Assembly (NCBI RefSeq): GCF_037975245.1
Contig: NC_092582.1
Span: 24,070,577 to 24,134,576, forward strand
DNA length: 64,000 bases
Source of the DNA: Apostichopus japonicus
Lineage: Eukaryota > Echinodermata > Holothuroidea > Aspidochirotida > Stichopodidae
Direction of reading: 5' to 3'
Of this stretch, positions 49,421 through 60,875 are shown one piece after another (the stretch's first letter is position 1; each line of letters opens with the position of its first letter). The translations under genes and the position numbers were made by a program. The notes below the pieces were generated by a model. That model did no database searches. It had not been told where the DNA came from and worked only from the letters and a program-made list of their open reading frames with translations.

Positions 49421-52400
49421 ATGCCAAGTCGGTCGACAAATTGGAGACAAATTCAGCGTGGTCGCACACTAGCAAAGGTCGCAAACTGGTGTATTTATCC
49501 TTGTTATTGTGCTGGCAGGGGACATCGAATTAAACCCTGGTGCAGGTATTTATTGTGGTATTTGCTGTAAACTAGTCAAAAGGAATGACAAGGCTGTTCA
49601 GTGCGACGAGTGTGACAAATGGGTTCACATTCGTTGCGGTAACATCACAAAAGAGGGTTATAGGGTGTTGCAATTGTCCGACTTTGTTTGGATTTGTCCA
49701 AACTGTAGCAACCCCAATTTGTCAGCCACATTAGGGGTTTCTGCTTCCCAAAATGAACTTAATCTAAGCAATAGCTTTAGTGCCTTGGATTCGCTTCCTA
49801 GTAATGATCCCCCCAGTGAGTTGCCCCATGTCCGGGGCCCGATAACCAAAGTGCCTAGTAAAAGGCAAACTGTGAACAAGATCGTCCTTGCTTCAATTAA
49901 TATCAATGGTGTCAGAAGTAAAAAACTAGAGCTCCAAGCCTTTCTAAATACTCATAGTCCCGATGTGGTAGCGCTCCAAGAAACCAAAATTGACAGTTCT
50001 GTTGGTACACAAGAACTCCTGCCTGCTACTTTGGGGTACATCACTTTTAGAAATGACCGTACCATGGGAGGTGGGGGTACAATGTTGCTGATTAAGAAGC
50101 AGTTGCAACCGGTAGCGGCTCCTCTCCTCACAAATGGCTCTGAATCTGTTTGGGCGAAGTTCACTGTAAATGGTAGTTGCCACTATGTTGCTTCCTGGTG
50201 CAAGGATCCTGATGCTCATTCTGATCATATCAACTTACTCAGAGAGCAACTGAACATGATCACAGCAAAATACCAAGCTGGTAGACAACCATGTTTTCAT
50301 GTCCTAGGAGACTTTAACTTCAGTAAAATTGACTGGTTTACTAGACTGAACAAGGAAAGTCAAAACTGTTTAACTCAAAGTTGTGGCAAACCATTGTTAG
50401 ATATCATCGATGATTTTGCTGCGGACCAGCTAGTCAGTTTCCCCACTAGGGGTGAAAGCACCTTGGACCTCGTTATCACTAACACGCCTAGTCAGTACGA
50501 GGAAGTTAAGTCTTCATCCCCTATGAGTGACCATGACACGGTCCTTTGTACACTGAAGTGTTTTCGGCCCTATGATAGACAGCCACGTAGACGTATCTTA
50601 CTTTACTCTAAAGGCAATTATGATGCCATGCGTCATGAAACGAGAGCTTTCACTCAAAATTACTTCAATGGGTTACAGAACAAACGGGATATTGAATCAA
50701 ACTGGAAACTCATAAAGTCATTCTTAGACAGTACTGTCAAAAGAAACATACCTTCAAAGATGTCTTCAGGTAGGAAGTCATTACCATGGGTGTCCATCCA
50801 CATTCAGAGACTCATCAGAAGGCGCGACAGACTGCATAGTCTGTACAAAAGAACTAGAAAGACCAATATCTATGACAAATGGGTGGAGATGCGCTCAAGA
50901 ATAAAGAAAGAAATTAGAGCTTCACACACAAATTTCGTAAATGGCATCCTGTGGGATGTCAAAACTGACTGTAAGCCCTTTTGGAAATACATAAATGGTA
51001 AACGTAAGGATAAACATTGCATTCCTCCACTGCAGACTAAGGACAAAATAGTGTTCAGTGACATAGATAAAGCTGAAGCTTTCAATGAGCAGTTCTCCAG
51101 TGTGTTTACTAGGAATACCTCAGATGAAATCCCTTTACAATGTCCTGTGTGTGTGAGGATGGATGACATTCATGTCTCCACCTTTGGAGTGGAGAAGCTG
51201 CTGCGGGGTTTGAAAACTTCAACGGCTGTGGTGCCAGATAACACTCATCCTTGGGTACTAAAAGAACTGGCTACTGATATTGCTCCAACTATCAGCCATC
51301 TTTTCCAGCAATCAATCACTGATGGGAGCCTACCTAGGGATTGGAGAACTGCTAACATCTGCCCCATATATAAGAAGAATGATGTATCCTCGCCAAGTAA
51401 TTATCGCCCTGTTTCCCTTACCAGTATCTGCTGCAAGCTCTTGGAGCACATAATCAGTTCTAATATCATGGAGCATTTCCAGAATAATAACATCTTGACT
51501 GCTAAACAGCATGCATTCAGGAAATACCATAGCTGCGAGACCCAGCTCGTTTCTGTCATCAACGAATGGGCCTCCTCCCTTGACCAAAGAAAGCAAGTGG
51601 ATGTCTTCATCCTTGATTTTGAGAAGGCTTTTGACACTGTTCCTCATGAATTATTGAAATCTAAACTGTACACTATGGGTGTTACACATCAGGTTCTCTG
51701 CTGGGTGGACGCTTTTCTGAGTGATAGAGAGCAGTCGGTTGTTGTCAATGGGTCTAGGTCTAATCCTTCTAAGGTTACTTCCGGTGTTCCGCAAGGGTCA
51801 GTTTTGGGACCCATTCTCTTCCTGGCCTATATAAATGATATTGGTAATGCTGTTTCTTCTGGTGTCCGACTGTTCGCTGATGACTGTGTCTGTTATCGGG
51901 TTATCGATGATGTCAGTGATGGTCATCAACTTCAGGAAGATATTAATATACTAGGGCAATGGGCTAAAGATTGGGGCATGAGTTTCCAGCCGGTGAAATG
52001 TAACATTATGACCATTACTAGAAAGAGGAAACCTGTAAATTTCAATTACATGCTCAATGGGGTTCACTTGGTTAAGGTTGATTGTGTTAAATATCTGGGT
52101 ATTCATATCACTTCAGATCTCAACTGGGGAGAGCATATTCAAAATGTGTGTAACAAAGGAAATAGGATGTTGGGAGTTCTTCGTAGAAACTTATCCCCTT
52201 GTTCGAAGGATGCAAAATTGGCTGCATATAAAGGTCTCCTCCTGCCAGTATTGGAATATGCCAGTTCTGTCTGGGATCCCCATCAAGCTTTCTTGCAGCA
52301 CAACCTCGAAAACATTCAGAGGCGTGCAGCCCGTTTCATCGCTTCAGATTATTCAAGAGAGCCTGGCTCTGTCTCATCTCTGTTAAGGGACCTAAACCTG

Positions 52401-52770
52401 GTGCCCTTGGCAGAGAGGCGCAGACAAAGTAGAATCATCTTATTTGCTAAGGGCATCTATGGTCAGGCTCAGATCCCTATTGACTGCCTAAGAAAGCCTC
52501 TGCGTAGGAGTCGGAACATGCACGATATGCATTTCTGCCAACTGTATGCCAGTACCAATTGCTATAGGTATAGTTTTTTTTCCAAATACAATTAGGGATT
52601 GGAATAGTCTGCCTTCAGACCTCATTAGTAGTTCCAGTGGTTCTGTGAATCCTGTCACTTATATCAGTACTCGGGTCAGATCTAATTAATTACTCTCTTG
52701 ACGTGTGTGTGGTGAGATATTGTCCCTTTTTGCGGATGTGTCACCGTATCGAAGACGAAGACGAAGAAGG
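49421..52770 (+). mobile_element. CR1-like non-LTR retrotransposon, nearly full length
   Basis: The element has a single long frame (2A-like motif, PHD finger, AP-endonuclease, reverse transcriptase) and ends in a short simple tail of GAAGAC repeats (about 52750-52770), as is usual for CR1/L2-type elements. It lies on the plus strand, downstream of the LRR exons. A plausible original start codon is ATG at 49421. Two one-base frameshifts separate this from a continuous frame (see the CDS entry). Target-site duplication and the exact 5' edge were not determined. Confidence 0.9.
49473..52595 (+). CDS. LINE polyprotein: 2A-like, PHD finger, endonuclease, reverse transcriptase
   Basis: Residue numbers count from the GTG at 49509. 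GDIELNPGA at 4-12 is a 2A-like motif whose final proline is alanine. A C4HC3 PHD finger follows (Cys16, 19, 32, 35, His40, Cys43, 63, 66). The endonuclease starts IVLASININGVRSKK and keeps QETK, GDFNFSKIDW, STLDLVITN and SDHD. The reverse transcriptase has NYRPVSLTS, LDFEKAFDTVPHE, SGVPQGSVLGP and FADD at 789-792. The frame is open from 49473 with no ATG before the 2A motif. The ATG at 49421 (MPSRSTNWRQIQRGR) is in another frame and would join if one C of the pair at 49499-49500 were absent. At the 3' end, a T8 run (52574-52581) shifts the frame: the expected tail (NTIRDWNSLP) continues in the +1 frame to TAA at 52687-52689. It is otherwise intact, so probably a young copy. Confidence 0.93.
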   Translation, partial: QRSQTGVFILVIVLAGDIELNPGAGIYCGICCKLVKRNDKAVQCDECDKWVHIRCGNITKEGYRVLQLSDFVWICPNCSNPNLSATLGVSASQNELNLSNSFSALDSLPSNDPPSELPHVRGPITKVPSKRQTVNKIVLASININGVRSKKLELQAFLNTHSPDVVALQETKIDSSVGTQELLPATLGYITFRNDRTMGGGGTMLLIKKQLQPVAAPLLTNGSESVWAKFTVNGSCHYVASWCKDPDAHSDHINLLREQLNMITAKYQAGRQPCFHVLGDFNFSKIDWFTRLNKESQNCLTQSCGKPLLDIIDDFAADQLVSFPTRGESTLDLVITNTPSQYEEVKSSSPMSDHDTVLCTLKCFRPYDRQPRRRILLYSKGNYDAMRHETRAFTQNYFNGLQNKRDIESNWKLIKSFLDSTVKRNIPSKMSSGRKSLPWVSIHIQRLIRRRDRLHSLYKRTRKTNIYDKWVEMRSRIKKEIRASHTNFVNGILWDVKTDCKPFWKYINGKRKDKHCIPPLQTKDKIVFSDIDKAEAFNEQFSSVFTRNTSDEIPLQCPVCVRMDDIHVSTFGVEKLLRGLKTSTAVVPDNTHPWVLKELATDIAPTISHLFQQSITDGSLPRDWRTANICPIYKKNDVSSPSNYRPVSLTSICCKLLEHIISSNIMEHFQNNNILTAKQHAFRKYHSCETQLVSVINEWASSLDQRKQVDVFILDFEKAFDTVPHELLKSKLYTMGVTHQVLCWVDAFLSDREQSVVVNGSRSNPSKVTSGVPQGSVLGPILFLAYINDIGNAVSSGVRLFADDCVCYRVIDDVSDGHQLQEDINILGQWAKDWGMSFQPVKCNIMTITRKRKPVNFNYMLNGVHLVKVDCVKYLGIHITSDLNWGEHIQNVCNKGNRMLGVLRRNLSPCSKDAKLAAYKGLLLPVLEYASSVWDPHQAFLQHNLENIQRRAARFIASDYSREPGSVSSLLRDLNLVPLAERRRQSRIILFAKGIYGQAQIPIDCLRKPLRRSRNMHDMHFCQLYASTNCYRYSFFSKYN

Positions 52771-53997
52771 TAAGAGTTGTAATACAAAACAATGAAAAGA
52801 AAACAGAATAGGTCTGTCTGTTACTCCCTTACGTCTATATTTCCCCAGATTTGGATACTATTAGGCCAGTAAAATGAAGCAGCTTCCAGAGGCTCCCCCC
52901 CCCCACTAAATCCCCCTCCTAAGGCCTTGCATTACAATCCGCTGAAAATTGAGTTCTTCTCATAAGTATATTTCTGTTTTCAAAATTTCTTCAAGAGAAC
53001 GAAAAGTATCTGCAAACGCTGCAGCTTAAATCCAGCGGATCCCCACCAGCCTGTTTGGAATACATTCTAGAGAACTATAATTTATTTATAACATGTGTTT
53101 TGGTGCTTTAAATTCGCTACGAGAGAACAAGGAATATCACCAAATGCAAAAACTTCAAGGGCTCCCCCTCGTAGAACCAACCAGTGCTTTAAATATAATC
53201 CACAGAAATTCAATTCCTTTATCTTATGTGTAGATTTGTGGTTGAAATCTCTATAAGAGATCACGAAATATCTAAAAATGCTGCTGTTTCCCTTGGCTTT
53301 AGCCCCTCTAAGCCGCTTCGGTTATGAGAAACGTTCTGTAAATATTGAGGTTAAGCTTCTTCCTGACAACTTTTTCTACAAGTTCTGCAGCTTCCGGGGA
53401 CTTCGCATCGCCCCCTTTGATAACATTAAACAATCCAAAAAAAATATCATATTCATTTTTTGGTCTGTAAATCTGCATGCAAAGCGAAATGTTCATAAAA
53501 TAGGTTCCATTTTTTGATCTGATAAGTATTAGTTTCATTTTCAAGACATCAGTATACATACCTTGTATCGATTCGGTACAGTGTCACATTGGTGTTATAT
53601 ACTTAATGAGGTAACGATGTACTTTATTCCATATAACGGATGTTACCTGTCGCAGTTTGAACTTAACATTTTTTTTGAATTTCGAATTCACTGAGATGCT
53701 AAAATGTTATAAAGAAAGATTCAATATTTTTTAGTAAGGCAGCTTACTGTGTTTCTTAGAGTAGTAAATTATCTTGCAAGTATAAGTAAGAGAGGGATTC
53801 AGAGTAGATACAATTCAAGTAGTCTTATTCATCGGTCACACAAGAAAAGATCAGTAATGTTTTATAATTGAATGTATTAACTGTATCGTCGACCATCTTG
53901 TCTATACAGACATCTACAAGAATTTGTAGAGGTTATAGGGATCATGTATCATCTTAGCAGTTTAAGTTAGTTAAAATCAAACGAACGCATTACATTG
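52771..53997. other. non-coding stretch after the LINE
   Basis: A C10 run lies at 52895-52904. Frames at 53082-53559 on both strands have no domain. Related short blocks with ...gcagctt...ccagcgg and ...aaaaacttcaagggctccc near 52880-53420 suggest a weak degenerate tandem repeat of about 135 bp, but I could not align them firmly. Confidence 0.35.
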
Positions 53998-54384
53998 CAG
54001 AAACGAATACAGGCGAGTGGTCGGGTGCAGGAGGGGATGTATAAATATTTCACGCCGGGCTTCTTGCTTAAATGCTATTTACTCGTTGGTTGTTGTGGTC
54101 TTGTTTTTTTCTTAAGGAGCTGCCGTACAGGTGCGTATAACTGTAATGTTATATACGTTGTGTTTGGGGATGTTCTTACTCATTACATAAAGGTAATGCT
54201 TACGAGAAAGTATTCATCCTTCGCCTTGACCAAGTATTCTGCCATGGATATACCTATGCTGCTGGCTATGTTAGTCTATGATGAAAAAGAAGTTATCGTG
54301 GTTATTCAAACTAGATACGTGTTTCTTGATTTTAGTGGAAATGAGCATTTTCATATCGTCACCAGTATTGTTACTGAATCATAA
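53998..54384 (+). CDS. possible exon or small gene, unrecognised
   Basis: Following an acceptor-like cattacattgcag, one frame is open for 128 codons to TAA at 54384. It has a hydrophobic segment (FLLKCYLLVGCCGLVFFL) and later a mixed stretch ending HIVTSIVTES. Another frame from the same acceptor in phase 1 reads ETNTGEWSGAGGDV then a stop at 54042, and would fit the phase-1 end of the exon at 47859. I cannot choose between these or exclude chance. Nothing is recognised. Confidence 0.25.
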   Translation, partial: QKRIQASGRVQEGMYKYFTPGFLLKCYLLVGCCGLVFFLRSCRTGAYNCNVIYVVFGDVLTHYIKVMLTRKYSSFALTKYSAMDIPMLLAMLVYDEKEVIVVIQTRYVFLDFSGNEHFHIVTSIVTES

Positions 54385-55288
54385 CCGTAAAACTAGGGAT
54401 GTGCATTTAGTTATAGCAGGTGGGTTGACCTGGACTGGTAAAGCGGCCGGTTATTAATAGAGTACGCACTGCAATTATGATATCTTTGTAAGATCGGCTG
54501 CGATAGTCTAGGCTCGCATTCAAATTCCGGAATCAGAAAATGTAAACAAACAGAAACAAAGGGACGTTACAATGGTCTGTTCTATTTCAACTAAACAAGT
54601 ATTGTAATTGTTACACAATTGCTGCTGATAATTCTGTATAGTTCGTATTGTAGTTTTGTCATGTCTTATTGATGATCTGAAAGACAAACCACTACACAAA
54701 ACATAATTATTATTGATATGATATCTTCATTCATATTTCTTTACATGTAAGTGTTTTTTGTCTCCATCAACACTTCTGTCGATAGTAGACCTTAATGTAT
54801 GTTTCTCATAAATTTGGACAGTGTTATTGTTCAATGTTACAGTTGTGCTATGTTAGATGATTACATACATTCCTCCTCCATATAAGGTACAAGTAGAGAG
54901 ACTGATGTCTTTAGACTTAATACAGATGAAAACAAACATACCTCAGAAAGTGGCTGGAAACAAGACATATAAACCTTAGTTAACACAACTGACATATTCT
55001 CAGGACATCGGAAATGTGACCACGTGATTATGACGATGATTTGTCTAGGCTTGTGTATCCATAAATCCAGTACTATTTTTTCTATGATCAACATTTAAAT
55101 TATTGGCTTTCATGATCTGTGATGACGTCACTGATGTTGAGTATTCACTGATCAGTTCATCATCTCATGGATAATGAATTTTGATCTGAGCATCGAATAA
55201 TCGACTATCATGATTGATTTCCTAATGTAGTCCAAGATTCGTTCCTATTTGAGTTGTTTCACATGTTTTATATATGATAAGTGTACAT
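54385..55288. other. non-coding stretch, no gene seen
   Basis: AT-rich DNA without a supported gene; the minus-strand frame at 54861-55094 has no domain. Confidence 0.4.
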
Positions 55289-55490
55289 TAACTGATCAGT
55301 TATATTATTGAGATGATAACAATTCTAAATGATTATATAACTAAGAGGATAATGGTTGTAAACTGATTAGGTTTAAAATGCAGATGATAATGATAGTAAA
55401 CTGATCGGTAATCTTACTGAGATATAAGGATTGTAAACTGATCTGCTATATTACTGAGATGATAATGATAGTAAACTGATCAGATCAAAA
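55289..55490. repeat. degenerate tandem repeat with tgatcag motif
   Basis: The pattern ttactgagatgataatgatagtaaactgatcag recurs about every 55-60 bp, roughly four times, with the last two copies closest. Confidence 0.75.
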
Positions 55491-55581
55491 TTAAGGAATC
55501 AACTAGTTTGACTACTGTGGAGTTATTATCGAGAACTAACATAAATTGGGTGATTATAATGTTTACTTTTTTTTATTCCAG

Positions 55582-55706
55582 ACAAAGAAAGATTAAAGTT
55601 GCACTTATAATTTACATTAGTCTCTTTCATTTATTCATCAGTTTGGAACTACGACTACGTTTTGGGGAGTCATCGCCGCCTGAATCTACAGACTGGTCGA
55701 TGTCAG
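55582..55706 (+). CDS. possible exon with a transmembrane segment
   Basis: Strong acceptor (ttttttttattccag) and donor (gtaaga) flank an open phase-2 to phase-1 frame of 125 bp. It reads QRKIKVALIIYISLFHLFIS, a basic segment then a hydrophobic stretch long enough to span a membrane, followed by FGESSPPESTDWSMSG. The phase is the same as that of the exon at 47783-47859. If real, it encodes a membrane anchor and the start of a tail. The frame continues past the donor to 55819, so a retained form is also possible. Confidence 0.35.
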
Positions 55707-56964
55707 GTAAGAGATTACTTACATTTTCTTCAGCTATTGCTTGTAATGCAAGTCTGGTCATTTCATTATGCTGCCCTATACCCTCCGTGTGTTCCATTCT
55801 AGCAAATTTCTATAGATAAATTTGGTCTCCGGAGTTACTTGATCTACGTCAGCGTTAGAAGATGTGATGTAAAGTAAAGAATTAGTGGGGGTTGGGGGTG
55901 GGGGTATTTATGACATCAACTTCCAGATACCTTCCCCTTGCTCCACGGTTTCCTTATTTTTGCTGAGTGTCATTCTGTCCCCCAAAGTAGCCTCTGTGTG
56001 TCCCTCATAATCCAAACAACTGCTTCATAAATTGAATCTTCTCTTGAAACAATAGAAAATGATAAGTAATAAACAAAGGAAATGTGACAAAATCACTTTT
56101 TCTTGCTTCCAGAGTCCTTGAATCTCAGTCAGCTCTCTCAACGTTTACCTCTCTGCTGACACATCCGAGTTAATTACATACTTCTGTCAAACCGCGGTTG
56201 AACTGACAAGACACAATATACATAACATACTCTGCTCTTATAGATATGACTGTTATTAACCTCATGTTAACAATTCCGCAATTAATTCCTAATGACAGTG
56301 CCAAACAATGAAACAAGAATTTCATTGTTTAATGAACTAATTAAGGGAATAATTACAATGGATTTACAGTTTTTGGATCGTGTTTTTTTTTCTAGGCTAC
56401 ATATGATATTCCACCAGACAAAGTAAGAAAGGTTTGATTTATGAATGAGATTAAAGCGGATAGCTCTTATTGTAAACATTCAAGTTCTGTTTTTCATTTA
56501 GTCTTTTCAGTAGGATTCCAATTATAACTTCACCGTATAATGCACAGCAATGATAAAGATGATCACCGATGAATTAAGCAAACACTATATTCTAAGGACA
56601 ATCTGTGAAATTAATGGTATTAAAGAGCGCATGAATTATAAGATTTGTATGCGTCCCTCGCATCGTTAGCAGTGGTGGGCTGATGTAATTAGGTTACTTA
56701 CAGTTTCTAAAGATAGGTGCATAGAATGTGTCTTGATCTCCTTTCTGACGCAAATACAAACAGACACACATACATACATTTTACATTACATTTACATTTT
56801 ACCTAGATATCTTGTTACAGGTTTACTTATAGATGGATCTGCTACATATCGCAAAGGTTCTTGTTTCATTTTGTAATTCTTGTGTAAAATGTTCATCACA
56901 TCACTTGCAACAGTCGTCACGTACTAGAGGTAGAGTACGGGTGTATGGAAAGCCGTTTTACTTT
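55707..56964. other. non-coding stretch, no gene seen
   Basis: No supported gene. The minus-strand frame at 56282-56479 has no domain. Confidence 0.4.
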
Positions 56965-57355
56965 TTATTTAATATTTAATGATATCTTTAATTATTTGAT
57001 GATATCATTAAATCAATTGTTGATATCAAGAATTCGAATTGTTGATATCATTAAATCAATTAATGATATCATTAATTCAATTCATTTCTTGATATCAATA
57101 ATTCATTTAATGATATCATTAAATGAATAAGTGATATCAAGAAATGATTTAAAGATATCATTAAATGCATTTGTGATATGTACATATCACTAATTCGAAT
57201 TATTGATATGTACATATCACTAATTCGAATTAGTGATATCAGTAAATATGACGTCATATTTGATGATATCAGTAATTCGAATTAGTGATATGTACATATC
57301 AATAATTCGAATTACTGATATGTACATTTCAGTAATTCGAATTATTGATGTGTAC
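56965..57355. repeat. palindromic array of GATATC / TTCGAA units
   Basis: Nearly every segment is self-complementary. GATATGTACATATC and ACTAATTCGAATTAGT alternate on the right side, and GATATCATTAAAT-type units lie on the left. A perfect 18-bp palindrome with the CRE-like TGACGTCA core (AAATATGACGTCATATTT) lies at about 57245-57262. The small frames on both strands here, which read ISMISL-like, are by-products. Confidence 0.92.
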
Positions 57356-57829
57356 ACCAGCAACATTCAAATTTTCTTAGTTTTCCAACATGTTAATGCC
57401 CCTTGGTTTGCCAGCCTTCAACTTGTCCGCCTTATTATTTAGTTTGCCGCCCTCTATTCCACTTTCATGTCTATCTTATGTCTTTTATTTTCTTGAGTTG
57501 GTTTTTCTGTGATTCATTTTGTTATATGGTCTGTTACTGTAGGCTACGGTTTAATTTAGGTGTAAAATGATAATAAAAGAATATTTTCGGAAAAATGTTG
57601 TCTTCAGTTGCTATTATATATATAGTTAGGTCTTTTTGGATTATTGTGTGTACCATGCCACCCATTACAGCAATTCACTCCATAAACGGAACAGAAATGA
57701 AACAATGTCAGATCAGCCATAATGATAATATCATACGCTCAGGTATTACTGATTGTAAGAAATCAATATGACGTCACAGAGGTGGTTACACGTTATGACG
57801 TAATGCAGTCATTTCTGCAGTACTGGTAT
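57356..57829. other. non-coding stretch, no gene seen
   Basis: AT-rich sequence without a supported gene. Confidence 0.4.
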
Positions 57830-57861
57830 AACCATGGAGGTCTGTGTTTACCTCCATGGTA
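57830..57861. repeat. hairpin, CCATGGAGGT stem
   Basis: CCATGGAGGT at 57832-57841 is followed 8 bases later by its exact complement ACCTCCATGG (57850-57859), with further partial pairing outside. Confidence 0.7.
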
Positions 57862-57924
57862 TAATGTACATTCTTGCCTCGTGTAGCGTCGTTATACGGT
57901 CTCTCGCGGAGAGACGGAGGGACG

Positions 57925-58165
57925 TGGCTGGTGAAGGCTCTAAAATGTGTATATGACCATTACTGTATATTCAGATATCAGTAACTGTGTGTGGTTAGTA
58001 CATATAGGAACATGGATTCAGTTTGATCAGACCTTGATAAGGATCATAGTAACATGGCGGTGACGGCTTTAAGACGTGTATATGACCATTATATCCAGAT
58101 ATCAGTAACTGTGTGTGGTTATTGCATAGAGATATGGATATAGTAACATGGCGGTAAAGGCTTTA
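57925..58165. repeat. tandem duplication of about 120-130 bp
   Basis: A block with aacatggcggtgacggcttt, gtgtatatgaccattat and cagatatcagtaactgtgtg occurs two and a half times. Copies begin near 57927, 58050 and 58146. Confidence 0.8.
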
Positions 58166-58975
58166 AAGTTATGATAGATGTTATAGTTGACTGACTCCTT
58201 CACTGAACAGTAACACATAACACTGCAGTAGGGAGTTATTTTACCAATAAGGGTTAATCCAGACATATAGTTCTACATAAACAAAAAAAATCATCACGTT
58301 ATTAATCATACTGAATTGAATTAAACATCATAGAACCACATTGACTGTTAATAACTGTTGAATTTGCTAAGTACATTTTTTTACGTGCATTTAATTTAGG
58401 CGGACATCAATTTCCTTAATCAATGAATAGTTCCCTTCCTGTACATCTTAACGTGTTTACGGGCAATTCAATGGATAGTTTGTTAAACAGACTGAACTTG
58501 GATACTGACCATCGTGTGTAGCAATCTTCTTCTGAAGCGGGGTAGGGGAGGGGGCACCAAGGTGTAGATTTCTAGAAAGATAAACACTTTTGTGTTTCTT
58601 CACAACGATTTACTGCAAATTTGGGGAACTTTGCACAGAACTGGTGAGGGAGCGGGGAGGGGGGGGGGGTTGTACCGAGTAATAGGAACAGTTTTCATGT
58701 CGGGTGAATTGCTTGTGAAAATGCTGGATATTTTGACCATTGATATGAATGAAAGAAGAGGTGAAACTTTTTTTGATAAAATGAAAGAGAATTGAAAACT
58801 ATTTTTTAATCTGTGAACATATTATATTCGTTAATTGGAATACACTGTAGAAGAAGATCTTATTACTGGCACCAGATTCGCTCTGTAGAGTAAAGCATTA
58901 CCTATGATTCGGTGGCGCTGTGATTAAGTCACTTTCTACGCACATTTACACAACAAGACCATAATACCAGTCAGT
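58166..58975. other. non-coding stretch, no gene seen
   Basis: A G11 run lies at 58659-58669. The frame at 58592-58795 is not supported by any domain. Confidence 0.4.
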
Positions 58976-59275
58976 ATGTGCGGGCAATTATACTACTGTT
59001 TCGTTCTGTTGACTAGATACCATGGCAACCAAAGAACTAGACACGTAATTTGCGACGCTGTATACGAACACAATGTTCATAAAGATCACGCACATGAAAC
59101 TGAATTTTGTTTTTCTTCAAGATACTGCGTCACGGATATAAAGATTCTATTAGAATCAAAGCTTAGTAAGCTTTTGCCGTGTATTACTTTCTGTATTTTG
59201 TTAAAAGATCTTAGATGTGCAGTAGACTCTCCTTTGGAGAAGCTGGATGATCCGTTTACAGCAATGGTTGGATGA
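58976..59275 (+). CDS. possible small ORF or terminal exon, unrecognised
   Basis: An ATG-initiated frame of 99 codons. The middle is cysteine- and histidine-containing (VICDAVYEHNVHKDHAHETE) and the end is helical (LESKLSKLLP, SPLEKLDDPFTAMVG). It has a more protein-like composition than most frames nearby, but I recognise no domain and see no splice or promoter signal that would settle it. Confidence 0.25.
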   Translation: MCGQLYYCFVLLTRYHGNQRTRHVICDAVYEHNVHKDHAHETEFCFSSRYCVTDIKILLESKLSKLLPCITFCILLKDLRCAVDSPLEKLDDPFTAMVG

Positions 59276-60875
59276 TAAGACTAACTTAACGAATGTAGCA
59301 TTAACAGAGATGGTTTCGTTTACAGTATCAACTTAATTGTCATCAAATAGCCCCCAATAGTTTTCATCAGTTTGATGTATGATAATAAGTTGGATAGATG
59401 CTTCAACTCATGAGTCAAATGGTTGCTTTTTAACCAGCATCGGAACTTAAATCAGACCTATGACATATTTCATAACTACAGTAGTTTCACCTTCTTATAT
59501 AGTAATAATTGGGACGAAGTTGTTTCTATTCTCATCGCCTGATGAGGCTGATTACAAGCTGTCAGATTCATAGTTCCTACTATAATATTGCTACACCGTT
59601 CTACAAATAACATGTACACTTAGAGCTTCCGTAGGAAATCTAACTAGAGTCTATGACAAAGCTGGATATTGTTCGTTTCATTTACGTTATCACCAGTATA
59701 AATATAAAATATTTAAAATGAGAACCAAAGACTAAGAAAATATTTAAAATATGTACATCAATATAAACGTAAAGATGAGAAAGTGAAAGATTAATAAATA
59801 CTTAAAAACTTATGTTTCTAAAAATAATCTAAAAAAGTGATTCTGTTTGAATAAACTTTACAGAAAAGAAAAGCAAATAATTCTGAATGGCTTTATTCCA
59901 TTCTTTGGCAAGATATTAGGATTGTATAAGTTTCTATTGGCTTTAACTATAAAATACCATTAAGTGCAGGATACAGTGGGTGTTCCATATGAATAGTTCA
60001 TGTCTTCTCAATACGATAGGAATTGTCCAATCAAAACGCTTAAAGGAATAATTAGTTGACGGAAGATCTGTAAATATTACAGATTATAATTTTGAGAATT
60101 TTTTAATATGATTTTATCATTTTGTTACACCGTTATTGATGAAAGAATTATCCCTCGAGATCAAAATGGTATAAGTAATGCTATAACTGACACATCACCT
60201 TTGACGATGTCATAAGAGGGAATTGTCTGAAATACAGACTAAGCTGATTTACAGATACGACTGTCTGGTTATAACAGACATCATCCCGAGCTTTCGTATT
60301 TGTTCAACTTTCTTTGGGGGCTAGAAAACTACTTTTCATATTTTACAATAAACTGTCCCTATACTCCTCTCTTTCAACGCCCTTTCATCTGATATATGGA
60401 ACCATATTGATGTGTTCCTAAAGCATCCATATCCTTGGTTGTATTATATTATTAATTTAACATGAAACGAAACCTTATATAACCATAAATGTTTAGGTAG
60501 ATGTGTGCGCATTAATGAAGTGGTAATGTAATAACACGTCACACTGTAGGACAGTATTCCAATACAGTAAACTTGAACCCAATTAAGGAAAATCGGTCAA
60601 AAAAATCCATGTATTGCCTAATTATCGTAATAGCATATATTTCTCTGGTTTGATTTGTAATATATAAATAAACATATCAAAGATGGAAAAACAACTTCCT
60701 AAGAGATTCTAATGGGAGTGGAGGGGGGGGGGGGGGGGAGGACTAGGTGCCGAACTGAAGTAACGATAATTATATAATTTTTTTAAATGTTCATTTGTAC
60801 AACGACGATAACTTGATTGTCCAGGATGTTTGTATCGTACAATACAAAGTATACGTCAGAAACCCTTGTGAATAG
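59276..60875. other. non-coding stretch, no gene seen
   Basis: AT-rich. A G16 run at 60723-60738 is the longest G run in the window. No gene supported. Confidence 0.45.

Noticed and set aside
49658-51647. Minus-strand and alternative-frame ORFs within the LINE
   Set aside because: Shadows of the long plus-strand frame, which has intact catalytic motifs.
57072-57442. Small ORFs of the MISL/IRISDMYIS type
   Set aside because: Translation of the palindromic GATATC array.
57601-57960. Possible small RNA hairpin gene at the CCATGGAGGT stem
   Set aside because: The stem is only 10 bp perfect and there are no other signs of a precursor.
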